A stretch of 64,000 nucleotides of DNA, taken from contig JAKSGN010000006.1 in assembly GCA_024180945.1 (NCBI GenBank), positions 682,001 through 746,000 of the forward strand. Direction: 5' to 3'. The translations under genes were made by a program, and so were the position numbers. Of the stretch, positions 44,853 through 57,843 are shown piece by piece; position 1 is the first letter of the stretch; each line of letters begins with the position of its first letter. The notes beneath the pieces are model-generated. The model searched no databases, had not been told where the DNA came from, and was given only the letters and a program-made list of their open reading frames with translations. This stretch comes from Macrophomina tecta (Eukaryota > Ascomycota > Dothideomycetes > Botryosphaeriales > Botryosphaeriaceae).

Positions 44853-47800
44853 TCAGAGATCAACAGTAGTATCACTACTACCAGGAGGGTCGGCTTCCTG
44901 CTGAAGACGTGCAGACGGTGTCAAAGGTGTTGCAGCAAGGAACTCGCTAACGTCGAATGAGGCCTCTGGTCTGGTGCTTGGCGCGCTGGAAAGGGGAACG
45001 CCTCCAAAGCTGACCGCCTTTGATGCGCCAATGGACCTCCTAACTGGCGATACGTTCCCTCGTCCGGTAGATACGTCCTCCAGAGGTCTTCTCGTCGCTA
45101 TAGACGTTCTGTCAGTCTGCGAGAGCCTCGTCGATCGTCGCCTCGACTCTGCTGGCGCTGACTGTGCTGTCTTGAGCATCGGTGGCCTGAATGGTTGTTG
45201 GCGATGGACCTTCGCGCGCTTAGGTGTAGGGCTGGCACTCGGGTCCTGTTGGGATCCTTTGGGAGTTCCTGGCGATTGTGTTCTTTCGGATTCGGTGCGG
45301 TCCGGGTCCTCGTTCCGGTCATCGTCTGAGTTAATTCCAGACTCAGCGAGGGTCCGACGTTTACTCTGTCGTTTGGGTGTGGCCGTTCCTGCACGGGATC
45401 CAGTATGTCTGCGTGGTGCAGCGCTTCTCTCGTGCAAACCTCCAGCTGGAGCACCCATTGCACTCCACATACGGTCCCTCCAAGCCTCCACTTCTTCGGC
45501 CCTCGCCTCCGCACAATCTCGCGCATTGGTGATTACCTCAATCTTGCGTTGCAATTGCGTGATTTGCGAGTCTCTAGTCTGTACTTTAGCTGACAATGCA
45601 TCTCTCTCGCCGACGAGGCCTTCAGTTTTCTCGTGCGCAGCCTGAAGCTGCCTTTCGCTGGTTTGATGCGCTCTTGTTGCCTGGAAGCCGCGTAAGCATA
45701 GGTTCAACCTTCGAATCGTATCACCTACCTCTTCTTCCACTCGCTGCAGTTCGGCTTCAGCAGCGCTTCGCAGTGTTTCCAATTCGGCGTCCATAGTTGC
45801 AACTGCGGTTTCATGATCCGCCTTCAGCTCAGCCACGTTCTTGTACGCCTCATTCAAAGCGGCATGCGCCTGGCGTAGCTGGTCAATTAGGGCCGACTCC
45901 TTCTCTATGAGATCGCTAACTTCGGCTTGGGCCTGGAGCTTGGCAGTTTTCTGCTCTTCGATTTGCTGTAGCGCACTGTCGAGGTTCTCCACGAGATCTT
46001 CGCCAGACTTCAGCTCCCTAGCAAGAGCTTCCCGGTTGGCGGCGAGTTCGCCTTCGATGTTCGCGATGTATGCCTTCAGGCCATCGATTTCTCCAGCTTG
46101 CTCCTCACACCGTGTCTCTTCCTTCATTAAGAGAGCACGTAGATCTGATTCCATGCGGTCGTGTTCTTGACGAGCGTGCGCAAGGGTTTTTGAAGCTGCC
46201 GTATTGGCTTCACCAAGCCTGCGGTGAAGGTCATCTGCTTTCTTCGAAAGATCACCGTTGACCTTGTTTGCGTGCCTGAGCTCTTTTTCGGCTTGAACTT
46301 TCTCGCTTTCAAGTCCTTGCATAAGCATATTCCGGTCGACCTCGCGACTTTCCAAATCTGCAGTGTGCTTCGACAGATCTTCGTTGCGCGCCTTCAGTTG
46401 ATATATCTCGTCCTGCAGTGCTTGAACCTTTTGCTGCTCAAGCCGAAGAGGCTCCTCTACTTGTTCGCATCGCGCTTCCAAATCGCGACACACTTCGCCC
46501 ATGCGGCGTTCAATGAGGTCTAACCGTTGCCTTTCCTGCACCTCCAGCTCTTTCGCAAGCCTGGACCTCCACTCGCGGCTGTCTGACTGTGAGAATGGAG
46601 TAGAAGCTTGCTCAATCAAAGAAAGCTCAAATGAGTTGTTCTGAGATGGCCGCGTATGGGTGCACGGTGGGATCCGAGATGCTGCAAGGACCTGTTGCCT
46701 CTGCAAAAGTCGGAGACCTACCTGCGTGTCCATGCCTAGCTCATCAGCTTGTGCAAGAAGAGCAGCACGCAGGAGAAGGGAGCAAACCCCCAGTCCCAAC
46801 TCTGTAGCTGCCGCCAAAGCACGATTCCTGCAGGGCTTCCCGTGCCCTTGAGATGACGCGATGCTGGGAGGACAGAAGCTCAACAGGGTCTCAAGATGTT
46901 CTTGGAAGCTGTCCGATGACAGAGTTAGCAGTATGCTCTTCCGGACACACATCGCATCTTGGGCAACTTCGCCGAGCAGTTGAGTAAGCAGATGGAGCCA
47001 CTGTAAGTCGCGGGGCTGTGATGTCGACAGGACCGTGGATTGAACCGCGGAACAGAGGGCATCCCTCACAAAGCCTTCGTGTAGCTGGGCTGCAAAGCAT
47101 GGCATCGATAGTCTGGCAGCCTCAGTAGACGCGCGATTCTCCTGTGGGGTTTGCCGCGCCAATAGGAGTACTTTCTCGTAGGCTGAGACGACCGCTTCAG
47201 GAATATGCCGTCCTTCGTAGAGAAGGCCGATACATGCCAGTCCTTGGAGCTGAACGCCTGGATGATCGCTGGATTTCAGAACTTTCTCGAGGAATTTGCT
47301 CACAAACTTGGTGCCCTCGGAAAAGTATCCTTGTCTTTCCTTCAATGGCATGATCGCGAGGACCCTGCTTACAATATTGAGGTAATTGACCGTGGTGTTG
47401 TCAACCCCTTTCGAGATGTTACTGAGCATTCCAATCGCGAGATTGACGACAAGTTGTATCGTCGCCCGTGCTGCAGATCCTCGGAAAATTCGAGGGATCT
47501 CACTTAGGTGCTTAACCGGGCTTGATCGTTGCGGATGCAACAATGCATTCTCAGCACTTGTCAGAGCCGTGAACGGTAATTCCTTTATGTTGGGCTCACA
47601 TGACGGGGCAAGTATACCCATCAGTCCGAGGCACAGAATATGCAGCTTGTGTCGGTCCTCATGGGGACCCGTCCTTGAGCCACAAGCTTTGAGTAAATCA
47701 TAAGTCTTCTCCTCAATGTACTCAATTCTGTCCTCAGGGAGAACCCCAAGGAGGCTTCCGCAGGCGCCGTCGAGGAGGCTGTGAATGATGCCCACATCAT

Positions 47801-48398
47801 GATCTTCCATAGATTTAGAGCCCCTGTCAAATGACCTCATGAAGAACTCTTGAGCAGATAGAGGCAGAGGTACAGTCTGTGGTAGTGGTGCGGAAAGTAG
47901 TACCACACAGATTTGAGAGACCATTGAGGATGGATCAGCTGTATTGGCCTTCCGCAAGAAAGCGTCCAAGATATTCGGGTCTTGCTGTAGGAATGCATCT
48001 CTGAAAGCGCACGTCTGCGCTGCAGCGAAAAGTCAGCATCCAATCGGAGAAACACGATGTTGTCCATGAACGTGCATACCGAGCTTGTGGAGAATCTCAA
48101 TTGCATACGGCCAAATCTGTAACGCTTCCTTTACGCATCTCGCTAAAGGTAAGACCTGGCAGGCGGAGGCGTCGGCCCATGCGTGCAGTATGTAATTGTC
48201 ACATTGGAGTAAGATATCATGTAAATTCTATCGATTGCCAGAGTTAGCCGCTATCTGCAGGCTCACTGCAGGGTTGCACGGGCGAGAAGTCGCTTGGCGT
48301 CATTGCTGATGCGATTGCATGCGTACCTTGAGGGAAACAGCATAGGGTGCGGATACGATGCGTTCGACCTCGGCCGTCAAGGTCTCGAGGAGGTTCAT
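44853..48398 (-). CDS. Large coiled-coil protein of unknown function
   Basis: Exons 48398-48327, 48227-48080 and 48019-44853 close to 1128 residues. The first ~480 residues are helical, leucine-rich and possibly ARM/HEAT-like (LHILCLGLMGIL, then VQLQGLACIGLLYEG). Residues ~500-900 form a long coiled coil (LEVQERQRLDLIERRMGEV onward). The last ~200 residues are a basic, Ser/Pro/Thr-rich disordered tail with RRRSTR and SPGTPK-like phosphosite patterns. A 48-nt stretch at 45728-45681 inside the coil has a perfect donor (GTAGGT), branch-like CTTAC and acceptor TTCCAG, is a multiple of three and lacks a stop. Removing it rejoins a continuous heptad pattern (LQRVEEE to ATRAHQ), so the mature protein is probably 1112 residues. 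A scaffold role at chromatin, kinetochore or cytoskeleton is possible; I do not recognise the family. Confidence 0.8.
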
Positions 48399-48727
48399 AT
48401 TGAGATGCAGTTCCGCGCAGGGCGGTGACAGTGGGGGTGAGGAGATGCCGGTGGGGGGGAGAATACGCCAGCTCGTGACGGGCTTTTGGCCGCGTTGTCC
48501 TCACGTTTCCAGAGGCAACCGGCAATCAGAGAGCGATAAGAGCTGCCTCAGGCTCTCAACGAAGTCCCGTGCACTCTTGGCGCCACCCGGCGGATTGTCG
48601 GCGAGGCCTTAGTAAGCGCACAACAAGCGAAAATCAACTGCGCTTTTCGTGCCTCGAAAACTCCGACCTACGACGACGACCGACGACAACCCCTCTTCTT
48701 ACCACCGTGATTCTCTAAACCGCAATC
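48399..48727. promoter_or_regulatory. Divergent promoter region, coiled-coil gene and eS4 gene
   Basis: A 329-bp gap separates the start codons of two oppositely read genes, so their promoters must share it. CGACGA-rich repeats lie just upstream of the eS4 start. No specific factor site is claimed. Confidence 0.6.
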
Positions 48728-49929
48728 ATGGGCCGTGGACCGTAAGTCAGCACCTACAACAACTTGGACTCGCAAATTTGCCGCCGCAACTGCCTCCTAC
48801 TCGAACGGCCACGACGCGACAACAAATTCGAATCTGCATTGGCGCCGAGTCATCGCACAGATTGCGCACGCAGAGTAGCGGCAGCTATGCGCGCCTCATG
48901 CTGTCGAATGCGTGTCGGGGGGGTTCAAAGCGGAGGCAGCAAACGCGAAGCGATGGACACCACGATTACTATCACAAGGATTTCACACTAACTGGAGTAT
49001 CCCTACAGTAAGAAGCACCAGCAGCGCCTCAGCGCGCCCTCGCACTGGCTCCTGGACAAGCTGTCCGGTACCTACGCCCCCAAGGCGTCGCCCGGTCCCC
49101 ACAAGCTCCGCGACTGCATGCCTCTCATCGTCTTCATCCGTAACAGGTTGAAGTATGCCCTTAACGGCCGTGAGACCAAGGCCATCATGATGCAGCGCCT
49201 CGTGAAGGTCGACGGCAAGGTCCGCACCGATGTCACCTACCCCGCCGGCTTCATGGACGTCATCTCGATCGAGAAGACTGGCGAGAACTTCCGCCTCGTC
49301 TACGACACCAAGGGTCGCTTCACCGTCCACCGCATCACCGCTGAGGAGGCCGAGTACAAGCTTGGCAAGGTCAGGCGTGTTCAGCTCGGCAAGGGCGGTA
49401 TCCCCTTCTTGGTTACGCACGATGCGCGAACGTGAGTGCTCCGCATCCATCAGACGTTGGACCAAGTTTGGGCGATGTCTGGTGAGTTCGACAACGTTGA
49501 TGTACTGACCGCGTGCTACAGCATTCGCTACCCCGACCCGCTGATCAAGGTTAACGACACCGTCAAGATCGACCTGGCCACTGGCAAGATCACCGACTTC
49601 ATCAAGTTCGACACTGGCGTCATTGCCATGGCCACTGGTGGTCGTAACATGGGTCGTGTCGGTGTCATCACCCACCGTGAGCGCCACGATGGTGGTTTCA
49701 ACATCGTCCACATCAAGGACGCCGTTGACAACGAGTTCGCCACCCGTGAGAGCAACGTCTTCATCATCGGTCGCGAGAAGCCCTGGATCAGCCTGCCCAA
49801 GGGCAAGGGTGTCAAGGTGCGTGTTCAAGTTTTTGGGCTATGCTCGAAAGCAAGCGCTTACAAGGATATTAGCTTTCCATCGCCGAGGAGCGTGACCGTC
49901 GCAGGGCCTATGCTCTTGCCGGCCACTAA
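48728..49929 (+). CDS. rps4: 40S ribosomal protein eS4
   Basis: Four exons (48728-48741, 49009-49431, 49522-49816, 49873-49929) encode 262 residues, the standard length. The 14-nt first exon codes for Met-Gly-Arg-Gly-Pro and is followed by a 267-bp intron. This places [20 protein letters not shown] directly after it, as in all eukaryotic eS4 proteins. The S4 RNA-binding and KOW-type regions are recognisable ([53 protein letters not shown]), and the C-terminus is the conserved [11 protein letters not shown] segment. Codon use is strongly biased toward C-ending codons, as expected for a highly expressed gene. It is part of the small-subunit body and is constitutively expressed. Confidence 0.97.
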
Positions 49930-51976
49930 GCGACTCGCCCGTAAGGAGGGTTCCACGGCGGGAGATAATCGGGATGGTAGGTTGAAGGTCGGAGTCTCTG
50001 GTACGATTCTTCTTCACGATGGCGTAGCAAACAACCTCCGGTCTACGGATGGGACCGCCAATACGAATAAAAGAGCGGTCCAAAAAATGGAGAAAAATTC
50101 TGAAGTCAATTCACGTTTTATCAATTGAGATTGTCGTGCGACGCGAAACACTAGCTTGAGCTGTGGCCCATGACGCGCAGCTCACTAGCCAGACGGGATG
50201 TCCGCTGAGCCGCGAGGGCCGCCTTGAGCCAATGGCCATTTACATCAGACTTCTCCTGGTTCGGTCTTATCACGTAGGCTACGGGTGGCCCAAAGGGGAA
50301 TGTTGAGGACTTGACCACCTCGCACATGATTCAGTAGAATATGACGATGATCAGGCCGCCGAGAAACCAGCGTCGCGGACAGAGCACATGCGGCGTGCCA
50401 TTCGGGTGGCTGTTTCGTCTGCACTTGGGGCTGCTATACAAGCGCGTATACGAGGACGCGTCAGTAGTGCCTAGGGCAGAGCAGCAGTTGTCTCGGCGAA
50501 CAGGAAGGCATGGCCAGCCAAATCGTAAATCACGGGTCGGATTGACTTTGCTCGTCCGGGCGGAAGAATTGCTCATCCAGCACGCAATCTGGTGTAAATC
50601 ATGGTTGGGGGCGGGTGATGCATACAAAGGGCCTGTTAAGTTGATGCGTCGCAATAGGAAGGTCTTCCGCTCAGCAGTGTCCGGCAGCGGCGGCCAGAGG
50701 GACGGTTGAGAGCGGCCAGCACGCAGGATTGGCCGGGCAGATGTCGTGGCGCGGAGCGATCAATAAATGGCGGGCGTTAAGCTTTATGGGAGAGGGCGAG
50801 GACGGAGCACGAGGCGCTTAGCAAGCAGACGATGGACGGCCGGACCGTCGGTGGTGCAGCGAAGGGCGGCAGAGCAGCACCAGGCGGTTGGGAGGGAATG
50901 TGATTATTGCCCGACAATCATGACGATGATGGAGCTCAAGATGATGTGGGCACATGATGCGGCAGAAAGGGGTCGCGGCGGCCTGGTGGGCGGACAGAGG
51001 CGCGGGCGCGCAATGCAGCACATCCATGCTCGCGGCTTGTAGCAAATCTCGGATGTTTCGCAGAGACTGCGAGGTACCCCGGCTGTGCGCGGCGCCGCTC
51101 GCTCGCTCGCGCACCGCAGAGCGCTGTTGAGCCGCGGGTCGTTTGGCAGCGCGGATGCGAGCGTTTTGGCGCGCCGCGGCCGAGGATTCGCGGCGGCAGT
51201 GGCAGTTTGATTTGGATGCTCAGCGACCTTGGCAACGCGGCGGTGGGTGCGCGTGGGTCGCGCGGAGGCTGATTTGCCTCACAGGCGATCCGGCCAGCAT
51301 CAAGTCCTCAGGAACGCCGGCTGTGCTGTGCACTAGGGCGACAAGGCTACTGGGCAATTCCCAAGTCCCGTTGCCGCTGCTGCTGCACCTCTGCCGCACC
51401 GCGCCGCTCTTTCGCTCTCCCTCGTTCCCTTGTCTGCTTCTCCCCGCTCCCGCACGCTGGCGCTGCACCAATCGCCCGCCGCCAGACCGCCTGCCAACTT
51501 TCCCACCTTTGGCTCCGAAGCACTGCCACCTCGAGGCAGCGCGGGCTACCACCAACCATCGCACCCCACTACCGCCCTCACGCTCGTTGACCTTCCCTTC
51601 GCACCAGCTGCTGTCGCATAATCCTGCGATGATCGCGCGACACGACGCCCGCACCGACCTCTGGATCTCCAACTGAACCCGCTGTTTGTCGCGGCTGTGT
51701 CTCACCTTTCGCGCCTCCGCCGTGCCTGCGCCGGTCCGCAACCCATCTCCCGCCCGACCGCACCCAACAGGCCCGCGTGCTGGCCGACTCGGTCGACGTC
51801 GACTTCGGCGCTTTTGCTGCTCGACACCCAGTCCTCCGCCGGTTGCTAGTCTTACCCGGTCCTCTCGTCTCCCGTCCAGACCTGTTGCTGGCTGCTCCAT
51901 CGCGACGCTCTATCCCGAAGCCCTCTGCCTCGCGCTCAGCGACCCGGCGGAGCGGCCCTGAACCTTCGCAGCAACC
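49930..51976. other. Intergenic region and palI leader
   Basis: No gene was found. The right half (51350-51970) is GC- and pyrimidine-rich with long frames on both strands, typical of a fungal 5' leader rather than coding sequence. Confidence 0.55.
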
Positions 51977-54542
51977 ATGCTCCTCCGTCCGGCCACGCCG
52001 TTATCCATCCTCTTCTTTGCCGCCTTCGCCCTGCTGCTACTGAGCACTCTGTCCACCCCAATCATCAAGGCTATCCCGCTCGCTGCCTTCGATGGCGTTA
52101 CCTATGGCGTTTTCGGCTACTGCCAGGGCGAGACCTGCAGTAGCATGGGCATTGGCTACACCACCGGTACGCAAAACACCACATCATGTTTGATCTTTTT
52201 TACTTTGCATGACCAAACACTGACCCTGCGCCCAAGACTCTGGTTTATTCTCCGACGATACCACCTCCGACTTCGATCTTCCCTCTGGCGCCCGCCATAC
52301 ACTGTCCGCCATCCTGATCGTTCATCCCGTCGCCGCCTTCATGGCCCTCGTTTGTTTCGCCCTCGCCTTTGCCGCCCACTTCCACGCTCCGTCGCACTCC
52401 CCGCGTTACCTCATGATCCTCCTGGTGCTCATCTTCCCAACGCTCCTCGTTGCCCTTTTGGCTTTCCTGGTGGACATCCTGCTGTTCGTTCCGCACATGG
52501 CCTGGGGAGGCTGGATTGTCTTGGCTGCGACTGTGATTATTGCCGTAAGCGGCGTCGTCACTTGTGCTATGAGGCGCACCTTGGTGAGCAGGAAGGCCAG
52601 GAAGAAGAGGATCGCCGAGAATGCCGAGATGAATGGACAGAATTACTATGCAAGCCGTGGAGCGCCGCCAGCAATGGAAGATCCCTCGTTGCCACGCGCC
52701 GATTCCCCTCCGCCATTGCCTGCAGGATCCCCTGTTTCGCCGGACGGAAAGGGACCTGAATTCGCAACTTTCGAGTTGCAGAAGAAGAGCATGGACGACC
52801 GGACGCCGCTCAACCCAACAGAGCCCTCGATTAAGAGCTCAAGCACCGATACCGCGAATGATGGGCCAGGAAGATACTATGGAGAGCATCCACCGCTGCC
52901 ACCGGCCGCACCAGGTGGTCGCGGCCGCGGAGGGCCCAGAGATCAGTATGGCAACCCGATGCCGCCCAATGGACCCTATGGACCTCCTTTGACTCATCAG
53001 GCTTCTAACGGAACTATGGGATCTGACAGGTCTGGTGGCCCACCACCTTTCTACGGAGCACCCGGTAGAGGAAGAGGCGGTTATCCTCCTCCTCCTCGAG
53101 GACGCGGAGGATTCGGCCCGAGGGGTCGTGGTGGCCCGTCGGGAATGCGCGGCCGAGGAGGCCCCCCACCGGGCTATGGAGGTGGTAGAGGTATGGGACC
53201 TCCGCCTCCTGGGCCTGGTCCTATGGGCATGGGTATGGGTATGGTAGGCGGACCAATGGGTGGAAACAGAGGGCCTCCGCCTGGGTACAACAACGGAGGA
53301 TACTATGATGGCCCTGGACCGCAAAACCGAGGTCCTCCGCAGGGCCCTTACGATGATCCCATTGATTACAATGGACAGAACCAGTCAAATTTAGGCGTGC
53401 TGCCCGAGCCGAACAGCCCTATTGGCCAAGCAATAGAAATGGACGGCCAGGCTGGTACCCCGCACAACGGTACGAATAACTACGGCCTCAGGGATAGCGA
53501 CAATGATTTGCAAGGCATGATTGGTCTCCAGCAGGGTCGTTTTGATGGCTCCAGTGGGCTCCCTCCTCGCCAGGCAAGCAATTCCAGCCCTCTAAGTCCA
53601 ACAAGCGAGTATTCCCAGCCGTAAGTTCATTCAATTATCTCTACCTGAACTCGACTAACCTTTACCAGTAATGATTACGTACCGCCACGCTCGAACTGGG
53701 TCAATCATGCCCCAGCACCGCCGCCCCTGCAGCCTGGTGTTTCGGACGAAAGCGCGCCTACCGAGAGATCAAGTGCCCTGTCCCCCATCGCAGCATCTCC
53801 AGTCAGCTACAAGGAACCCATCGAGCTTCCTGCCGGCATTTCCAAGCCTCCTTCGCGTCAGGACACTAGGCCACAGCAGTCATCCCCGCAACCGGGTCAC
53901 AGCAGAATGAACTCCGGTGGCGATAATTACATTGAGGATGTCGACCCCCGTTTCGCCGACCCCGAACCGCCAGCGAATCTTGATGATCGTCAGAACTCCA
54001 TGATTCCAGCTGCACTCATGCCAGGCTTTGGCGCAAACAGAGCCGCTAGTCCCCGTACTGAGAGCAGCTCCCCTAGCCAGGTAGCTCCACTTCCAAGCGA
54101 ACAGTACGCTCAACGCCAGCTCCCAAACGACGACGGCCCTCAAATGCTTCCCCTCAGCGAATTCCCCGAGGATTTTGAGGGCCCGCGTTCACCGGGAGCC
54201 GCTTCTGATACGTCACATTTTACCTCGATCTCGCAGCGTGGCGTCAACCCAATGTGGCGCCCTGGTCCGGGCGAGATGCCCATGGGTGCCGGAGGCCGTC
54301 CGTCATTCGGCTACCAGCCACAGCGCGGCCCGCCCCGCCCTCGCCAGGAGGATGTCGTCCTAGAAGCTAACCCAGACTTCAGCATTCCCGGTGTTGCGGC
54401 GCCTGGCCGAGGAAGGAACGTCGGCACGAGAGGAAGAGGTGGTATGGGCGCTGCTTCAGGAAGAATCCCCGCTGCAGCAACACCAGGACTTGGCCTGGGA
54501 GGTGCAGCCGGAGGTAGATACCCTGGCGGGTCTGCATTGTAA
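51977..54542 (+). CDS. palI: pH-response protein PalI/Rim9
   Basis: Three exons (51977-52166, 52237-53620, 53669-54542) encode 815 residues. Four membrane spans at the N-terminus (SILFFAAFALLLLSTL; LIVHPVAAFMALVCFALAFAAHF; LMILLVLIFPTLLVALLAFLVDILLFV; WIVLAATVIIAVSGVV) with a Cys-containing first loop (GVFGYCQGETCSSMGIGYTTG) are the SUR7/PalI module of Rim9. The long cytosolic tail is rich in Gly-Arg and Pro-Gly repeats (GGRGRGG, GMGMGMGM-type runs), as in filamentous PalI, and ends in a second Gly/Arg block. PalI assists the PalH receptor at the plasma membrane in alkaline-pH signalling to PacC via arrestin PalF. The start fits: the first span begins at residue ~7. Confidence 0.93.
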
Positions 54543-57500
54543 GGTTATGATCTGTCACCGCTGAATGCCGCCTGGTGCTTGTTTCATACGTGGACCGATT
54601 TCTTTGTCGACTCATGGGCCCATTCCAAGAATCTGTTCGTGCCAGCACGTAATACCCACTACTAGTAATGGGCTGGACTGAACTGGATCTCCTTATTTGT
54701 TTTCATCGCTTTCTCGGTGGGCAACACACTGGACGATGGCTTGATGACCTCTGATACCACATCATTCTCTTTTCTTGGGACTTCTGTGTTTCTGCCGAGG
54801 TGGTTCGTCAGTGTGCTCAGTACCGCATTATTCCCCTCAGATGGTTTCCTTTTGTCTTCTCTTCTGCACATTCATTGCATCCTATTGCGTACACATTTTG
54901 TATTGACGCGTGCGTCCTTTTTCACTTTTTCCAAACTGCCTGGCTGCAAGCCTTTTCTCTCTCACCCAGTTCTTCCTCCTTTTCTCATATCTACGGATGC
55001 CTCGACACCAGTGCGCCGCCAGGCAGTCAACACCAAAATGACAAAAGCGTGTGGCATCAGCAACATCCTATCGCTTATAGTCTGGTTTTCCACATCTTGC
55101 ATCTCTGCATCAAAGCATAGACATGTCCTGTTTCCTTATTTCGTTACTTATTCGGGTTGCATATTGAGAAAGCACCGAGGAGGGCATCAGAGCTTTTATC
55201 ATCGAAAAAGCTCTTATTGAAACGATCTGGTTTGCTGTGGAGGGCTTTTTGTGTTTCGTCGTTTGATGAAATAGGAGATTATTCCGAGATGGGTGAAACA
55301 AAAGAATATGTGAGATTCTTTTTTCTGAAACTGCCGCGCTTTTTCGTTGTTGGCAGTTCTTGTGGCTGAGAATGACGGGATGCCACTTATTAGATGTCAA
55401 TTTTTCCTTTCATCGAGGGTCTTTTCGGGGAGGTGCTCGGCGGTGGGTTGGCCGGTGGTGCTCGGGGCTGTAGTTTTTACTCCATGTCGTATATAATTGA
55501 GATTTCAAATTCGAAAAGCTAAGTCGCTTTGTGACTTGCTTGGTGGAGGTCTTATGGGAAGTTACTTGCTTCGGATGATAGGCGCGGGGTGTGTGGAATG
55601 AGATTAATGAAAATAAATCCCTGCAAGTCCCTACATGAATTTTACGGGAAATGCTGGCGGTGTGGAGGCTGTTGCCTACACACATTGCCGCACGATATGC
55701 ATATTAGTACCACGCAAAAATGGTCATCAGTGCGTTGTGCTCAACTGAGGACGGTCTCATCCGGAAATCACTGAATGGATAGTTACGCACATATACTCTG
55801 CCACTACCGCCCCCCGGCGGACGGCTGGCCGCGCCATAATGTGCAGGCACTGCATCCCGCAAACTTGCTCGTTCCTTTTTTAGGCGCGTCTCCGTGTCGG
55901 TCAGATCTCTTGCACATGGGGCGCAACGAGATTGAGAGTATTGGACGGAAAGGACAGAGGTTCGCTCTGGCGGGCGCCCTCGACGCGATCATGACTCCAG
56001 TCAGCCCGCAGCGTGTGCATGGAGGGCTTTGGAAAATCGATGCTTCAAGTCAGGGTCCCGGCTTTTGGAAACCCAGTTCGCCGCTGCGGCTCAAGAGCGG
56101 AGGGTATTGATAAGCAGCGTCGTTTGCGGTTGATAGTGAAGGCTAGCTATACCACTAGCTCTAGCATTTAAGCGCATTGAGGCATTGCAGGCAGCAGACA
56201 GCCCCCGCCGAGGTTTTTTTTTTTTTTTTTTTTTTTTTGCTGCTTGTTTCCGTCTCCGGCAAAAGTCGAAGCGCAGGGTCGGAATGTGGCAGAGCAGAAA
56301 TACGCAGCCCAGCCGGCGAAGTGCTTAGGCACTCGGCCAGATGCCCGAGGGGTAGTAGGTCAGCCGCGCGCGCGTGTGCCAGCGGCGGAGCCAGGTGTCG
56401 GAAGAAGCTCCCTAAGAAAAGCTTCAGCTGATCAGAAGAAGAGGGCGCCATGTGGCTCCGCCCGTGATTCTTAAGGCTTTCAGAATGCAGGGTTTCTTTT
56501 GACGGCGCATCACGTGTCGCTCGAGTAAGGGAAGCCCTTTGACGAGTTTTTACTTCAGGCTGGCGTTCGGCGGGTTGGCCAAGTGTACCTGTATCTCACC
56601 TTTTTGAGATACCACAGAGAACATCCTATTTATACCCTCTATTTCCTGACGAACACTGTTGATATTTACCGAACATAAATATAAGAAGCTCATCATGGAA
56701 GAAACATGATGAGCAGCAATGTGTAGGTTTCCGGATACAGCCCATTGTTACACACAAGTTGACGGTGTCGCGGGGAAGATGTTACTACAGTCCGAGCTTG
56801 TCAGACACCAGAATGAAAGAAGAAGAAAGTAAGAAACAGGCATGCTCATCTTCACTTGAGCTGGCCAGGTGCGCGGCGCGACTGGGGATGCGCTCAGGCG
56901 CCAGGTTGTCAAGCTCCTGTTGTTCTGGAAAAGGGGCGTGGGGCTGGCAGATGGAGCGCCGCTGGCCCAGCTTTTTGGACAGCATAGCTTCTACTAAGGT
57001 GCAAATTAGGCTGAGGAGGGTTTCGCAGGCGAGTGTGAGGTGTCAGCTACAGGCGGATCAGTAGAAGAAGTAGCGGATCTGGTGGCGGATAAATGTTGGA
57101 AGTAGCACGCATGGGCTGTCTGAGGAACATGACTGGCATGGGTAGTTGCAGACCTGTCACAAGCCGCAAATGCAATATGTGGAATTAAACTGCTTCATCA
57201 GGTCCTCAGAATTGCTCTGTTGTTGCTGGTGAAGGTGTATTCGAGAAATGAAGGAGCCAGCCCAAATTGGTTGTTATTGAACGCCCTGGGAGATCTGATC
57301 TCTTGTTTATGCGTTACATGCCATTGACATGACCTTGGTATGTTGCTTGCGAACGGAGGCTCAAATGGCGAGAGCTATGCTGCGAGTGATCGGCCAACTC
57401 ATTCCCGCGATCCTGAGTGGACATTAAGCGAGACCTGGTCTTGAACGGGCAGTGTCTAGTCATAAAACCTTCATTTGAAATTAGCCTCCAAGGCCCTGAA

Positions 57501-57843
57501 ATACCTATATAGGCTCCGAAAATCTGAAACACTAATCTATCTGCGGAAATTGGGGGGAATCTTAAAGATGATGAGGAAAAAGAAAAGGACGGAAAACTGG
57601 TGAAGCAAAACGTATGGGAAGACAGGAGAGCATTAGCCAATATTGAAAATGATGCAGTATCCTAACCGCCTCAGTCGATAGAACTTCATGGGAACTGGAT
57701 GAGCACGTATGTAAGCCTGAAGCAGCTACCAAGGCATAAACATACTCAACCGCAACAGTCACATCTGTATGAGTATTTCAACCTCGTATGACCGATGGCT
57801 ATTCCGCTGCTAAAACACTTGAACAAAGTCCTCAGCAGTAACT
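54543..57843. other. Long gene-free region
   Basis: About 3.3 kb without a supported gene: AT-richer near 54.7-55.6 kb, a 25-T run at 56214-56238, and no tRNA or transposon motif recognised. It could hold non-coding transcripts or relics too decayed to read. Confidence 0.5.
56214..56238. repeat. Homopolymer run, 25 T
   Basis: Uninterrupted T-run in intergenic DNA, flanked by GC-rich sequence. Confidence 0.9.

Noticed and set aside
48742..49008. Possible snoRNA in the large first intron of eS4
   Set aside because: No box C/D or H/ACA elements could be found by eye.
51220..51900. 226-codon minus-strand frame upstream of palI
   Set aside because: Sits in a GC- and pyrimidine-rich leader; both strands are open and composition is low-complexity.
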